A stretch of DNA of 64,000 nucleotides from an uncultured Hungatella sp. (GTDB lineage: Bacteria > Bacillota > Clostridia > Lachnospirales > Lachnospiraceae): NCBI GenBank assembly GCA_910585645.1, contig CAJUFP010000005.1, positions 1 to 64,000 on the forward strand, written 5' to 3'. A program made the position numbers and the translations under genes. Below are positions 16,086-25,505 of the stretch, piece after piece. Position 1 is the first letter of the stretch, and each line of letters begins with the position of its first letter. The notes under the pieces are model-generated. The model saw only the letters and a program-made list of their open reading frames with translations. It searched no databases and was not told the origin of the DNA.

Positions 16086-16120
16086 GGAGTCCGGATGTGG
16101 GAAATGTCCGGGCTCCTTTT
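16086..16120 (+). terminator. Rho-independent terminator after the aminopeptidase
   Basis: GGAGTCCGGA (16086-16095) pairs with TCCGGGCTCC (16107-16116), with one G-T wobble, followed by TTTT. Confidence 0.7.
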
Positions 16121-16206
16121 ATGGGGAATGATCTGTTTGACGGGGAATGTTTGCAACACAGAGCCAGATCAGCGGCCAAGGGCCGGAGAAAACGGAAAGG
16201 GTAAGG

Positions 16207-17595
16207 ATGATGGAAGATAGGAATGGAAAGAGAGCAACAGGCGGGCGGAAAGACAGCGGGAAACTTAAAGGCAGACCAGTGAAGGGAAATGGCGGCGCGG
16301 GAGTAAAAGGCAGTGGGAAAGACGGCAGGGAGAGGCCTGGCAGCAGGGAGGGCAAAGGAACAGGAGCGGGAAAGCAGCAGGAAAGGGGAACAGGGACACC
16401 TGCGGTCATAAGGCAGGGGAAAGAAGGAAAGACGGGGCAAGACGGAAAGCCGGATGGGGGGAGACAGCTGTGTCCTGTTTTTGGAGTGTGCGGAGGATGC
16501 CAGTTTTTGGACGTGCCCTATGAGAAGCAGCTTAAGGACAAACAGAAGCAGGTGGAGACTCTGCTCAGGGGAATGTGCAGGGTTCATTCCATAGAGGGGA
16601 TGGAGGAGCCGTTTCATTACCGCAACAAGGTCCACGGAGTGTTCGGCTACCGCAAAGGGCAGGCGGTCAGCGGGGTGTACCGGGAGGGGACCCACGATCT
16701 TGTGCCGGTGGAGCGGTGTCTCATCGAGGATGAGAAGGCGGACGAGATCATCGGAACCATCCGGGGCATGTTAAAGTCCTTTAAGATACGCACCTATGAT
16801 GAGGATACGGGATTTGGGTTTCTGCGCCATGTGCTGGTGAGGCGGGGGTTTGTCACAGGGGAGATCATGGTGGTGTTTGTCACCGCGTCCCCGGTGTTCC
16901 CCTCCAGAAATAATTTTGTCAGGGTTTTGAGGGAGAAGCACCCGGAGATCACTACCATCATCCAGAACCTGAATGACAGAAATACCAGCATGGTCCTGGG
17001 GGATAAGGAGAAGGTGCTGTACGGGAAAGGGTACATTGAGGATGTGCTGTGCGGCCATACCTTCCGCATTTCCAGCAAGTCGTTTTATCAGGTGAACCCG
17101 GTGCAGACGGAGAAACTGTACAAAAGGGCCATTGAGGCGGCGGGGCTGACAGGGAAGGAGACGGTGATCGACGCTTACTGCGGCATCGGGACCATCGGGA
17201 TCGCGGCCAGCGGGAAAGCCGGGCGGGTGATCGGGGTGGAATTAAATCAGGACGCGGTCAGGGACGCGGTGGCAAACGCGAGAAGAAATGGCGTTGACAA
17301 CATCCAGTTTTATCACAATGACGCGGGGAAGTTTATGGCCGCCATGGCCCGGGAGGGGGAGAGCGCCGACGTGGTGTTTATGGATCCTCCAAGAAGCGGG
17401 AGTACAGAGGAATTTATTGAGGCAGTGGCCCTTATGGGGGCAAAGCGGGTGGTGTATATATCCTGCAATCCGGAAACCCTGGCCAGGGATGTGAAGGTGT
17501 TTAGGAAGAAAGGGTATGAGGCTTTGGGGGCGTGGGCGTTTGACATGTTTCCGTTTACCGGGAATTGTGAGGTGGTATGTCTTTTGTGCAACTAA
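16207..17595 (+). CDS. rumA: RumA/RlmCD-type 23S rRNA uracil-5-methyltransferase
   Basis: The enzyme methylates uracil C5 in 23S rRNA using S-adenosylmethionine. After a basic, low-complexity N-terminal stretch of about 80-90 residues rich in G, K and R, it shows a cysteine cluster for 4Fe-4S (CPVFGVCGGC), the SAM motif (DAYCGIGTIGI), the NPPR-like motif (MDPPRSG) and the catalytic cysteine motif (YISCNPETLARD). A canonical TRAM domain is not evident and may be replaced by the basic tail. I chose the ATG at 16207 with AAGG upstream; the frame is open to 16147. Confidence 0.88.
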   Translation: MMEDRNGKRATGGRKDSGKLKGRPVKGNGGAGVKGSGKDGRERPGSREGKGTGAGKQQERGTGTPAVIRQGKEGKTGQDGKPDGGRQLCPVFGVCGGCQFLDVPYEKQLKDKQKQVETLLRGMCRVHSIEGMEEPFHYRNKVHGVFGYRKGQAVSGVYREGTHDLVPVERCLIEDEKADEIIGTIRGMLKSFKIRTYDEDTGFGFLRHVLVRRGFVTGEIMVVFVTASPVFPSRNNFVRVLREKHPEITTIIQNLNDRNTSMVLGDKEKVLYGKGYIEDVLCGHTFRISSKSFYQVNPVQTEKLYKRAIEAAGLTGKETVIDAYCGIGTIGIAASGKAGRVIGVELNQDAVRDAVANARRNGVDNIQFYHNDAGKFMAAMAREGESADVVFMDPPRSGSTEEFIEAVALMGAKRVVYISCNPETLARDVKVFRKKGYEALGAWAFDMFPFTGNCEVVCLLCN

Positions 17596-17853
17596 AAATC
17601 TAAGCCTGATTCTTACGCAGACTTAAGCATCAATATGGAAGATTACTATAGAATTAAGAACGAAGAAAAATAAAACTGGTAAAGGATATCAGATGCAATC
17701 ACCTGATTCCGGCAAAAGATTGATATTTTACAATCATCATGGCGAATGAGTATGATGTGACTCTGGTTTCTAAATAATACCCGTCATGTCTGGTATATTC
17801 ACAATATAGAATAATTTCAACGGAATGGAAGGAAGCCATCAAAAATGGGTAGC
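17596..17853. other. AT-rich spacer at the edge of the restriction island
   Basis: I find no gene. A short in-frame stretch near 17630-17672 ends at TAA and resembles nothing I know. Base composition turns visibly AT-rich here compared with the methyltransferase gene, which marks the left boundary of the restriction-modification island. Confidence 0.4.
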
Positions 17854-17889
17854 AGAAAGGCGGCATCATAAAAGTGTTGCCGCCTTTCT
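17854..17889 (-). terminator. 12-bp perfect hairpin, terminator for the minus-strand small gene
   Basis: AGAAAGGCGGCA (17854-17865) and TGCCGCCTTTCT (17878-17889) pair perfectly around a 12-nt loop. On the minus strand the hairpin is followed within a few bases by a T-rich stretch, so I assign it to the gene at 18064-18252. It could work both ways. Confidence 0.6.
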
Positions 17890-18063
17890 GGGTGTGAAGA
17901 TTATTTTCTGTTTTTCTTGTAGCAGCTGAGTTTTAGACGATGGTTACACAAATTTTTTCGATGGACATTTTTCTCTGCTGAGACGGAGAACCTGTGCGTA
18001 ACGTGGGTTCTTCTTTTCAAAATGAGAAATCGCCACACCAAATCAGATTTCTCATTCTTATAT

Positions 18064-18252
18064 TCATAGTTGAGAGAGGATGTCATCGAGACAAATTGTC
18101 GTGAAATTTTCTTCAACATAAACTTCTTTTGAGAGTTTCATTACATCCTGTCTGAATAGTACAAGCACCTTGCCTGGTTCTACTGGTTTCCCACCAAATG
18201 ACTTTCTGTTACTATACTTCTGTGTGTCTGAATAATCTGCGGTTTTCGCCAT
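18064..18252 (-). CDS. Small hypothetical protein
   Basis: This 62-residue reading frame begins MAKTADYSDTQKYSNRKSFG and has a strong ribosome site on the minus strand (AAGGAGG, 7-8 nt before the ATG). That is why I accept it as a gene. It has no membrane segment or signal; the C-terminal half is amphipathic (MKLSKEVYVEENFTTICLDD). I do not recognise the family. It sits alone on the minus strand between a methyltransferase and the restriction-modification genes. A 72-residue frame overlapping its 3' end (17901-18119) has no ribosome site and I leave it out. Confidence 0.55.
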   Translation of the reverse strand: MAKTADYSDTQKYSNRKSFGGKPVEPGKVLVLFRQDVMKLSKEVYVEENFTTICLDDILSQL

Positions 18253-18671
18253 ATTTGTTTCCTCCTTGAATTAGCGCGGAGAAAACCTCATGACGGAATT
18301 TTGCTATAGTTCTGTAACCATACATTTCGGAATCCTCCTAATTTGCGAATGGCCAGCTTGCCCTATATAGCTGGTTTATTAACTTGTTAATCTCACATTG
18401 AAGCTTTCGGGCACAGAAGTGATCAGTTTCTGCTTACATCCATGTGATAGGGATACTCGGATGGGATTTGATAATCCTTTCCGATGATTTAATTATAGAA
18501 AAAACAACAGGAATAAGATAACGATGGGTTTGAATGGCAATATTCTTGAAAAATGTCGAAAAGGAGGATTCAAAAATTTTAATATTCGTGGTAGAATGAA
18601 GTTATTTGACAGAGGAATATTAAGAGGTTGAGTATGCAACGATTTTCATGATTGATCTAATAGGAGAAAAT
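18253..18671. other. AT-rich intergenic region upstream of the restriction operon
   Basis: No protein gene is apparent. A TTGACA at 18606-18611 could be the -35 of the restriction operon promoter, but no -10 box lies at ideal spacing (TATGCA at 18633-18638 is 21 bp away). The region must hold the divergent control sequences for the small minus-strand gene and the HTH pair. Confidence 0.4.
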
Positions 18672-18824
18672 ATGGCATTAGCAATTGATACAATCAAAGG
18701 CAGACTGAAAGAAGCCTTTGGTTTGGATTCACAGGAAACAGTTGGAAAAAAATTGAATATCACGCAAGGGAATGTAAGCAGATTACAGGACCTTTTGGAA
18801 AGTGAGACAGGAAGCGATGGATGA
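18672..18824 (+). CDS. Truncated HTH protein, partial duplicate of the next gene
   Basis: A 50-codon gene starts at the ATG at 18672 with TAGGAG 7 nt upstream and stops at 18822-18824. Its middle (TVGKKLNITQGNVSRLQ) is a helix-turn-helix and aligns well with the N-terminus of the following gene (VTAGRLHTTQGNISKWL); the first 20 residues also align. It therefore looks like a shortened paralogue of the downstream regulator. The stop overlaps the ATG of the next gene by 8 bp (18817-18824), which suggests translational coupling. It may modulate the controller as a heterodimer partner, or be an evolutionary remnant that now serves as a leader peptide. Confidence 0.6.
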   Translation: MALAIDTIKGRLKEAFGLDSQETVGKKLNITQGNVSRLQDLLESETGSDG

Positions 18825-19515
18825 GTTAAAGGATATAGTCAAAGAGCGATTAGCACAGCTGTTTAATAGTGAGACACAAGAGGTTACTGCTGGAAGATTA
18901 CATACTACACAAGGTAACATTAGCAAATGGTTAAATGGAACGCAGCTGGTTACCACGGATAATTTATATCGAATTGCAAAGACATATAGTGTGTCTATTG
19001 ATTGGATTTTAGGGCTTAGTGATGTGAGAGATATAAATGGTCTGAATATAAACAACCTTACATATGAGCAAGTTGCCAGAATTATGGACAGGCTAATCAT
19101 CCATAATAATATAAAAATTCTGAACCATAAAGAAGCAGTACATCAGCCCAGTGGTGATGATTACGGGGAAATTCAGCCAGGTGGAATAAGAATTGAAATC
19201 CGTCCGGATGACAATTCAGACTATATAAAGATTAAGGACAGGCTGCTTTCCTATATGTTGAGACGACGCTACAAAATATATGATGTCGGGAATGACATGG
19301 TTGATTACTGGTATAATAATTCTTTGCCACATTTTAAAGGGCTGAAAGTTGTGGATAATACAGGAAACATGCAGGATGTCCTTGATGCTAAAGGCTGGGC
19401 CAATTTACAGGATGCTGACTGGATAAGTTTAATAGAAGAAATATCAAAACTTTCTGAGGAAGAAAGGTCGGCATTGATACAGGAAATCGAAAATAAGAAA
19501 AAGGAAGATCGATAA
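18817..19515 (+). CDS. XRE-type HTH regulator of the type I restriction operon
   Basis: The 232-residue protein begins MDELKDIVKERL and has an XRE helix-turn-helix (TTQGNISKWLNGTQLVTTDN) followed by VSIDWILGLS, a common signature of Cro/CI-like regulators. The C-terminal half is of unknown fold. The ATG at 18817 overlaps the stop of the small upstream gene; the frame is open to a GTG at 18802. It ends two bases before hsdM, so it is the first full gene of the restriction operon and probably controls its expression so that methylation precedes restriction. Confidence 0.75.
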   Translation: MDELKDIVKERLAQLFNSETQEVTAGRLHTTQGNISKWLNGTQLVTTDNLYRIAKTYSVSIDWILGLSDVRDINGLNINNLTYEQVARIMDRLIIHNNIKILNHKEAVHQPSGDDYGEIQPGGIRIEIRPDDNSDYIKIKDRLLSYMLRRRYKIYDVGNDMVDYWYNNSLPHFKGLKVVDNTGNMQDVLDAKGWANLQDADWISLIEEISKLSEEERSALIQEIENKKKEDR

Positions 19516-19516
19516 C

Positions 19517-21040
19517 ATGGCAAGAAAGAATACCGCGGATATAGGATTTGAAAAAGAGATATGGGACGCTGCGTGTGTCCTTAGAGGAAACATGGATGCT
19601 TCTGAATATAAGAATGTTATCCTGGGACTTATTTTCTTGAAATACATTTCAGATAGTTTTGAAGAAAAGTATCAGGCGCTTGTAGAAGAGGGAGAAGGAT
19701 TTGAAGAGGATAAAGATGAATACTATTCTGAAAACATCTTCTATGTACCTGTGGGCGCCAGATGGAAAGACATTGCCAAAGCCGCTCATAAGCCGGAGAT
19801 TGGTACTGTTATTGACAGGGCTATGATTGCCATAGAGGCAGAAAATAAAAGGTTGAAGGGGATTTTACCGAAAAACTTTGCACGCCAGGAACTGGATAAG
19901 CGTAGACTTGGTGAAGTGGTAGACCTCTTTACAAATATTAAGATGACTAATGGAGCAGATGAAAAAGACTTATTAGGAAGAACATATGAATATTGCCTTA
20001 GGAATTTTGCTGAACAGGAAGGTAAGAACGCCGGACAATTCTATACGCCGTCATGCGTTGTTAGAACGATCGTAGAAATTCTGAAACCATTTAAAGGTCG
20101 TGTATATGACCCCTGCTGTGGTGCCGGTGGAATGTTTGTACAGTCTGCGGAATTTATTAAGCATCATCAGGGATTGATAAATGATATTTCTGTTTATGGA
20201 CAGGAATCGAACCCTACAACCTGGAAGATGGCAAAAATGAATCTGGCAATCAGAGGCATTGACTGTAATTTGGGTGAGTTTCCGGAAGATACGTTTTTAA
20301 GCGATCAGCATCCCACAATGAGAGCAGATTATGTAATGGCAAATCCGCCTTTCAATCTTTCCTCTTGGGGAGCGGATAAATTAAAAGAAGACCAGAGATG
20401 GAAATATGGAACGCCTCCGGCCGGGAATGCGAACTATGCATGGATTCAGCATATGATTTGGCACTTGGCGCCAAACGGAAAGATGGGCATGGTGCTTGCA
20501 AATGGCTCCCTTTCTTCCCAAAGTGGTGGTGAAGGCAAAATACGAAAGAACATTATTGAAGAAGATTTAGTGGAATGTATTATCTCACTTCCAAGTCAGC
20601 TGTTCTACACAACTGGCATTCCGGTTTGCTTATGGTTCTTGTCAAAGAATAAGAAGCAGAAGGGTAAGACGCTGTTCATTGATGCACGTAAAATGGGAAC
20701 GATGGTTACTCGTGCATTGCGGGAGTTGACGGACGGTTCTGAGGATCCGGAAAACAACGATATTGGAAAACTGGCTGAAACATACAGTAGTTTTGTTTCT
20801 GGTACATTAGAGGATGTTCCGGGGTTCTGTGCTGTTGTTACAACAGAAAAGATTGCAGAGCAGGATTATATTTTAACGCCGGGAAGATATGTGGGGATTG
20901 AGGCACAGGAAGATGACGGAGAGCCGTTTGAGGAAAAGATGGCCAGATTGTCTACAGAGTTATATGATTTATTTAAGGAATCGCACAAGTTGGAAGATGA
21001 GATAAAAAAGAAACTTGGGGCTATTGGATATGGCGAATAA
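19517..21040 (+). CDS. hsdM: Type I restriction-modification methyltransferase subunit
   Basis: The 507-residue HsdM has the N-terminal helical domain (VILGLIFLKYISDSFEEK), the SAM-binding motif (YDPCCGAGGMFVQS) and the catalytic motif NPPF (near residue 276), so it is an N6-adenine methyltransferase. With two HsdM and one HsdS it methylates the bipartite recognition site. It also forms part of the restriction complex. AAGGA lies upstream of the ATG. It is 13 bp from hsdS. All key motifs are intact. Confidence 0.95.
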   Translation: MARKNTADIGFEKEIWDAACVLRGNMDASEYKNVILGLIFLKYISDSFEEKYQALVEEGEGFEEDKDEYYSENIFYVPVGARWKDIAKAAHKPEIGTVIDRAMIAIEAENKRLKGILPKNFARQELDKRRLGEVVDLFTNIKMTNGADEKDLLGRTYEYCLRNFAEQEGKNAGQFYTPSCVVRTIVEILKPFKGRVYDPCCGAGGMFVQSAEFIKHHQGLINDISVYGQESNPTTWKMAKMNLAIRGIDCNLGEFPEDTFLSDQHPTMRADYVMANPPFNLSSWGADKLKEDQRWKYGTPPAGNANYAWIQHMIWHLAPNGKMGMVLANGSLSSQSGGEGKIRKNIIEEDLVECIISLPSQLFYTTGIPVCLWFLSKNKKQKGKTLFIDARKMGTMVTRALRELTDGSEDPENNDIGKLAETYSSFVSGTLEDVPGFCAVVTTEKIAEQDYILTPGRYVGIEAQEDDGEPFEEKMARLSTELYDLFKESHKLEDEIKKKLGAIGYGE

Positions 21041-21053
21041 GAGGTAAAAACTT

Positions 21054-22184
21054 ATGGTTTTTGAAGAAATATTGGCTGAAAATCTTATAGAAGAAATATC
21101 AATGGGACCATTTGGTTCAAACATAAAAAAAGAGTGCTTTACTGATTCAGGAGTAGCAGTACTTAATGGGAGTAATTTGGTTGGATTTTCTTTGAATGAA
21201 GATGCATTTGGCTATGTTACTGAAGAAAAAGCTGATTCATTAGGAAAGGCCAATGCATCCAGAGGAGATGTTGTGATAACTCATCGTGGAACATTAGGAC
21301 AAGCGGTGTTTATTCCGCAAAATTCAACACGTGATAGGTATGTTATTTCACAGAGTCAGTTTAGAGTGAAATGTAATGAAAGAATATTGCCCGAATATAT
21401 GGTGTATTATCTTCATACACCACAGGGAAGACATAAACTTTTGGCTAATGCATCGCAGGTGGGTGTACCGGCATTAGCAAGAGCTACATCAACATTTAAG
21501 AAGATTGTTTTTGAAGTTCCAGATATTAAGTATCAGGAAAAAGTAGTTTCATTTTTAGAACTGATACGAGCGAAAATTGAAAAGAATAGTGCTGTAAACG
21601 ATAATTTACAAGAGCAGGCGCAAGCCATTTATACTGATATGTTCATTACCAATGCCAATCCTGAATGGCAAATCGGGCATCTTTCTGATCTTATTATCGT
21701 CCGTTACGGAAAAGATCATAAAAAACTGGCTGATGGGACATATCCCGTTTACGGTTCTGGTGGAATCATGCGTTATGTAGAGAGACCTTTGTACGATAAG
21801 GAATCCGTGCTTATTCCACGAAAAGGAACTCTCAACAATGTTATGTATATAAATGAGCCGTTCTGGTCGGTAGATACCATGTTCTTTACGGAAATGAAAC
21901 TGCCAAATGTGGCGAAGTTCATTTTCCATTTCGTAAAGAGTAAGGATCTTGCTTCTCTTAATGCAGGTTCTGCTGTTCCAAGCATGACTACAGATATCCT
22001 GAATGCTATGGAACTACAAATTCCTGATGACGATACATTATTTAAGTTTGAAAGTATTGTTGCTTCAATGTATCGAGCCATGCAGCGGAATGTACAAGAA
22101 TCTGGCAAATTGGCGGAATTAAGAGATTCTTTGCTTCCTAGGCTGATGTCCGGGGAACTGGATGTCTCCGCCATCGAAATCTAA
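21054..22184 (+). CDS. hsdS: Type I restriction specificity subunit
   Basis: The 376-residue HsdS has two target-recognition domains (about residues 1-165 and 200-345), each followed by a helical spacer. The first spacer reads FLELIRAKIEKNSAVNDNLQ; the second ends with the family-typical LRDSLLPRLMSGELDVS. Each domain reads half of the bipartite DNA target. The protein is a little shorter than the common 400-450 residues but appears complete. The AT-rich first domain, compared with the second, suggests that it was swapped in by recombination. Confidence 0.92.
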   Translation: MVFEEILAENLIEEISMGPFGSNIKKECFTDSGVAVLNGSNLVGFSLNEDAFGYVTEEKADSLGKANASRGDVVITHRGTLGQAVFIPQNSTRDRYVISQSQFRVKCNERILPEYMVYYLHTPQGRHKLLANASQVGVPALARATSTFKKIVFEVPDIKYQEKVVSFLELIRAKIEKNSAVNDNLQEQAQAIYTDMFITNANPEWQIGHLSDLIIVRYGKDHKKLADGTYPVYGSGGIMRYVERPLYDKESVLIPRKGTLNNVMYINEPFWSVDTMFFTEMKLPNVAKFIFHFVKSKDLASLNAGSAVPSMTTDILNAMELQIPDDDTLFKFESIVASMYRAMQRNVQESGKLAELRDSLLPRLMSGELDVSAIEI

Positions 22185-22251
22185 GCTGCTAAATTATTAT
22201 TTATAGCACTAAGATAAAATAAATTTTAACATAAATAGGAGGTGAAGATAT

Positions 22252-25200
22252 ATGTTCGGTTTTAATGAATCAAGTTATGAAAATTCTATAGTAGAATTGC
22301 TTGAAAGCCTTGGATATACACACCTTTATGGACCTGATGTAAAGAGAGATATACATAATCCTTTATATGAAGAACAACTGAGGAGTTCACTGGAATCCAT
22401 CAATCCGAAGCTGCCTGCGGTGGCCATTGATGAGGCTGTCATGAAAATCAGGGAATACGAGGCTGGAAGTCTTGTGTCCAAGAATGAAATTTTTACAGAT
22501 TATATTCAGAATGGCGTTACAGTATCATATCAAAAAAAGGGAGAACAGGTCAGTGAAATTGTAAGGTTAGTGGACTATGATAATCCGGCTAATAACAGTT
22601 TCATTGTGGCAAATCAGTGGACATATGAGGAATATGAGACAAAACGTCCGGATGTGGTTATATTCCTAAATGGTATGCCTGTTGTTGTTATGGAATTGAA
22701 GTCTCCCAAGGCAGATTCAGTTACGGTTGACGACGCATATCAGCAGATTCAGAATTATAAGAAGTCTATAGAGAGCTTCTTTATTTACAATGCATTCTGC
22801 GTGATTAGCGACCAGTCACAGACGAAGGCTGGTACCATCACAGCATCGATTGACCGTTTTATGGAATGGAAAACTGTTGATGGGGATTATGAAGATACAA
22901 GGTTTGCAGATTTTACAACTTTGATAAAGGGCATGTTTGCAAAAGACCGATTTCTTGATATCTTGCATAATTTTATCTGCTTCTCAAAAGAAATTACAGG
23001 GGATGTTAAGATATTAGCAGCATACCACCAGTATTTCGCTGTAAAGAAAGCAGTGGAGTCTACCAGAAAAGCAAGTGCAGATGGCGGAGACGGCAGAGGC
23101 GGCGTGTTCTGGCATACACAGGGTAGTGGAAAATCTCTATCTATGATTTTCTATGCAAAGTATTTGCAGGAAGCATTGAACAGCCCGACAATTGTTGTCA
23201 TTACGGATAGGAATGAATTGGACGATCAGTTGTTTACCCAGTTTTCAAAATGTAAAGATTTTCTGAGACAGACTCCGATACAGGCACAAAAGAGACGTCT
23301 ATCAGATGATGAAAAGAGAAATGGTTCTAAAACGATTGCGCTCATGGACTGGTTAGACGGAAGAACGGCCAACGGCATTATCTTTACTACTATGCAGAAG
23401 TTTGAAGAGAGCGACGAACCGCTTTCTCCAAGAAGAAATATCGTGGTAATGGCGGATGAAGCACATAGAAGCCAGTATGGTTTTGAGGAACGTGTCAATG
23501 CTAAAACAGGCAAGATTACTATTGGTAACGCAAGACGTGTCAGAAATGCCATTCCTCATGCAACCTATATAGGATTTACCGGAACGCCGATTGAACTGGA
23601 AGACAGAAACACATTAGAGGTGTTTGGCAATTACATAGATGTTTATGATATGTCCCAGGCAGTGGCGGATGGTGCGACCAGACCAATTTATTATGAGAGC
23701 CGAGTAATCAAACTGGAACTTGACCCGGAGATTGTGGCGCAGATTGATGAAACGTACGAGCGTCTGAAAGCTAATGCAAATGAGGTAGATATCGAAAGGA
23801 GTAAACACGAGCTGGCTCATATGGACAGCGTCCTCGGTACTCCGAAAGTGCTTAATTCTTTATGCACAGACATCTTAGAACATTATGAAAGCTGCCGACA
23901 GTATGAACAGACAGGTAAGGCTATGATTGTTGCGTATTCCAGACCGATTGCAGTAAAGATATATCAGAAAATACTTGAAATGCGTTCGGGATGGGAGAAC
24001 AAGGTTAAGATTGTCATGACTGGCGGCAACCAAGACCCTGCAGAATGGAAAGAACTGACGGGAAACAAGTCATATAGAGAAAGCCTTGCAAGAGAATTTA
24101 AGGATAATAACAGCGAATTTAAGATTGCTATTGTAGTTGATATGTGGCTGACAGGTTTTGATGTTCCGTCATTGTCTACCATGTATATCTTTAAACCGAT
24201 GAAGGGACATAATCTGATGCAGGCTATCGCCCGTGTTAATCGTGTGTTTAAGGATAAAGAGGGTGGTCTGATTGTTGATTACATTGGAATTGCATCTGCT
24301 TTGAAAGCAGCTATGAAACAATATACAGAATCTGATCGGAAGAAATTTAGCAACATGGATGTGGCAAAGACTGCATACCTGAAATTCCAAGAAAAGTTAT
24401 CTGTATGTCGCGACTTGATGTATGGCTATGATTACAGCGATTTCATGACAACCGAGAGCGGCCTGCGAAGAGCGAACCTCATAACAGGCGGCGTGAACTT
24501 CTTGTCCGCTCCAGAAAATGCAGAGACACTGGAGAATTATCTGACTGAATGTTATATGATGCGACAGGCATTTTCGTTGTCAAAGAGTATAGCGACAGCA
24601 GATGAGAGGCGTGAAGAAGCATATTTTGAAACGGTTAGGTCAGTATTGATTAAGGTGGTTAAGCCAGGTCCATTATCCTTTAAAGAGATTAACGCCCAGG
24701 TCAATGAACTGTTAAAACAGAGTGTGCAGAGTGATGGGGTTATCAATCTGTTCACAGATGTGGATACTGAGTTTAATCTGTTCAATACGGCTTTTATGGA
24801 AGAAGTTTCAAAGATGCCGGAAAAGAATCTTTCCGTAGAATTGCTGAAAAAATTGATTGGCGAGCAAGTAAAAATTTATAAGAGAACCAATGTTGTAAAA
24901 TCGCAGGAATTTTCAGCTATGCTTAACAGAGTGGTTAAATCTTATCTAAATGGAATGCTGACCAACGAAGAAGTGATAGAAGAACTGATGAAGATGGCTC
25001 AGGATATCAGCAATGCGCATAAAGCTGGTGATGAAATGGGATTGTCGGATGAAGAACTTGCATTTTATGATGCATTGACAAAACCGGAAGCAGTAAAAGA
25101 TTTTTATACGAATGGCCAGCTTATTGCAATCACACGGGAGTTGACAGAGGAACTGCGCAGTTCACGTACTGTTGACTGGGAAAAGAAGGAATCTGCAAGA

Positions 25201-25383
25201 GCGGCCATGAGAAAGAAAGTAAAGAGACTGCTCAAAAAATATAAATATCCACCGGAAGGAATGGAAGACGCATTGAGAATTGTTATTGAGCAGTGCGAGA
25301 TGTGGGTGGATAATGAAGAGCATATTGCGGCTGCAAACAGAAGAATGGCATCATATTATTCTGCATTTTCAAACAAAAAATAA
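22252..25383 (+). CDS. hsdR: Type I restriction endonuclease/translocase subunit
   Basis: The 1043-residue HsdR has the PD-(D/E)XK nuclease domain (RPDVVIF followed by VMELK, about residues 130-150). It also has the superfamily 2 translocase motifs: Walker A TQGSGKS (about 288-294), DEAHRSQYG (about 402) and the QAIARVNRVF motif VI (about 657). A helical C-terminal domain completes it. It cleaves unmodified DNA after ATP-driven translocation. AGGAGG lies 7 nt before the ATG, 67 bp after hsdS. All catalytic motifs are present, so the system should be active. Confidence 0.95.
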   Translation: MFGFNESSYENSIVELLESLGYTHLYGPDVKRDIHNPLYEEQLRSSLESINPKLPAVAIDEAVMKIREYEAGSLVSKNEIFTDYIQNGVTVSYQKKGEQVSEIVRLVDYDNPANNSFIVANQWTYEEYETKRPDVVIFLNGMPVVVMELKSPKADSVTVDDAYQQIQNYKKSIESFFIYNAFCVISDQSQTKAGTITASIDRFMEWKTVDGDYEDTRFADFTTLIKGMFAKDRFLDILHNFICFSKEITGDVKILAAYHQYFAVKKAVESTRKASADGGDGRGGVFWHTQGSGKSLSMIFYAKYLQEALNSPTIVVITDRNELDDQLFTQFSKCKDFLRQTPIQAQKRRLSDDEKRNGSKTIALMDWLDGRTANGIIFTTMQKFEESDEPLSPRRNIVVMADEAHRSQYGFEERVNAKTGKITIGNARRVRNAIPHATYIGFTGTPIELEDRNTLEVFGNYIDVYDMSQAVADGATRPIYYESRVIKLELDPEIVAQIDETYERLKANANEVDIERSKHELAHMDSVLGTPKVLNSLCTDILEHYESCRQYEQTGKAMIVAYSRPIAVKIYQKILEMRSGWENKVKIVMTGGNQDPAEWKELTGNKSYRESLAREFKDNNSEFKIAIVVDMWLTGFDVPSLSTMYIFKPMKGHNLMQAIARVNRVFKDKEGGLIVDYIGIASALKAAMKQYTESDRKKFSNMDVAKTAYLKFQEKLSVCRDLMYGYDYSDFMTTESGLRRANLITGGVNFLSAPENAETLENYLTECYMMRQAFSLSKSIATADERREEAYFETVRSVLIKVVKPGPLSFKEINAQVNELLKQSVQSDGVINLFTDVDTEFNLFNTAFMEEVSKMPEKNLSVELLKKLIGEQVKIYKRTNVVKSQEFSAMLNRVVKSYLNGMLTNEEVIEELMKMAQDISNAHKAGDEMGLSDEELAFYDALTKPEAVKDFYTNGQLIAITRELTEELRSSRTVDWEKKESARAAMRKKVKRLLKKYKYPPEGMEDALRIVIEQCEMWVDNEEHIAAANRRMASYYSAFSNKK

Positions 25384-25390
25384 ATGAAAT

Positions 25391-25440
25391 AGCGGCTTTT
25401 GGAGTATTGAACCAGGAGCCGCTGTATTTTTAATTTTTTT
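25391..25440 (+). terminator. Terminator of the restriction operon
   Basis: AGCGGCT (25391-25397) pairs with AGCCGCT (25417-25423); TGG/CCA extends the stem inside. It is followed by T-rich runs to about 25441. Confidence 0.8.
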
Positions 25441-25505
25441 TATAAAATTTGGTCTCATATCCACCCATACAGGAGATTTTCCCATGGCAGATATAAAGCT
25501 TTATA

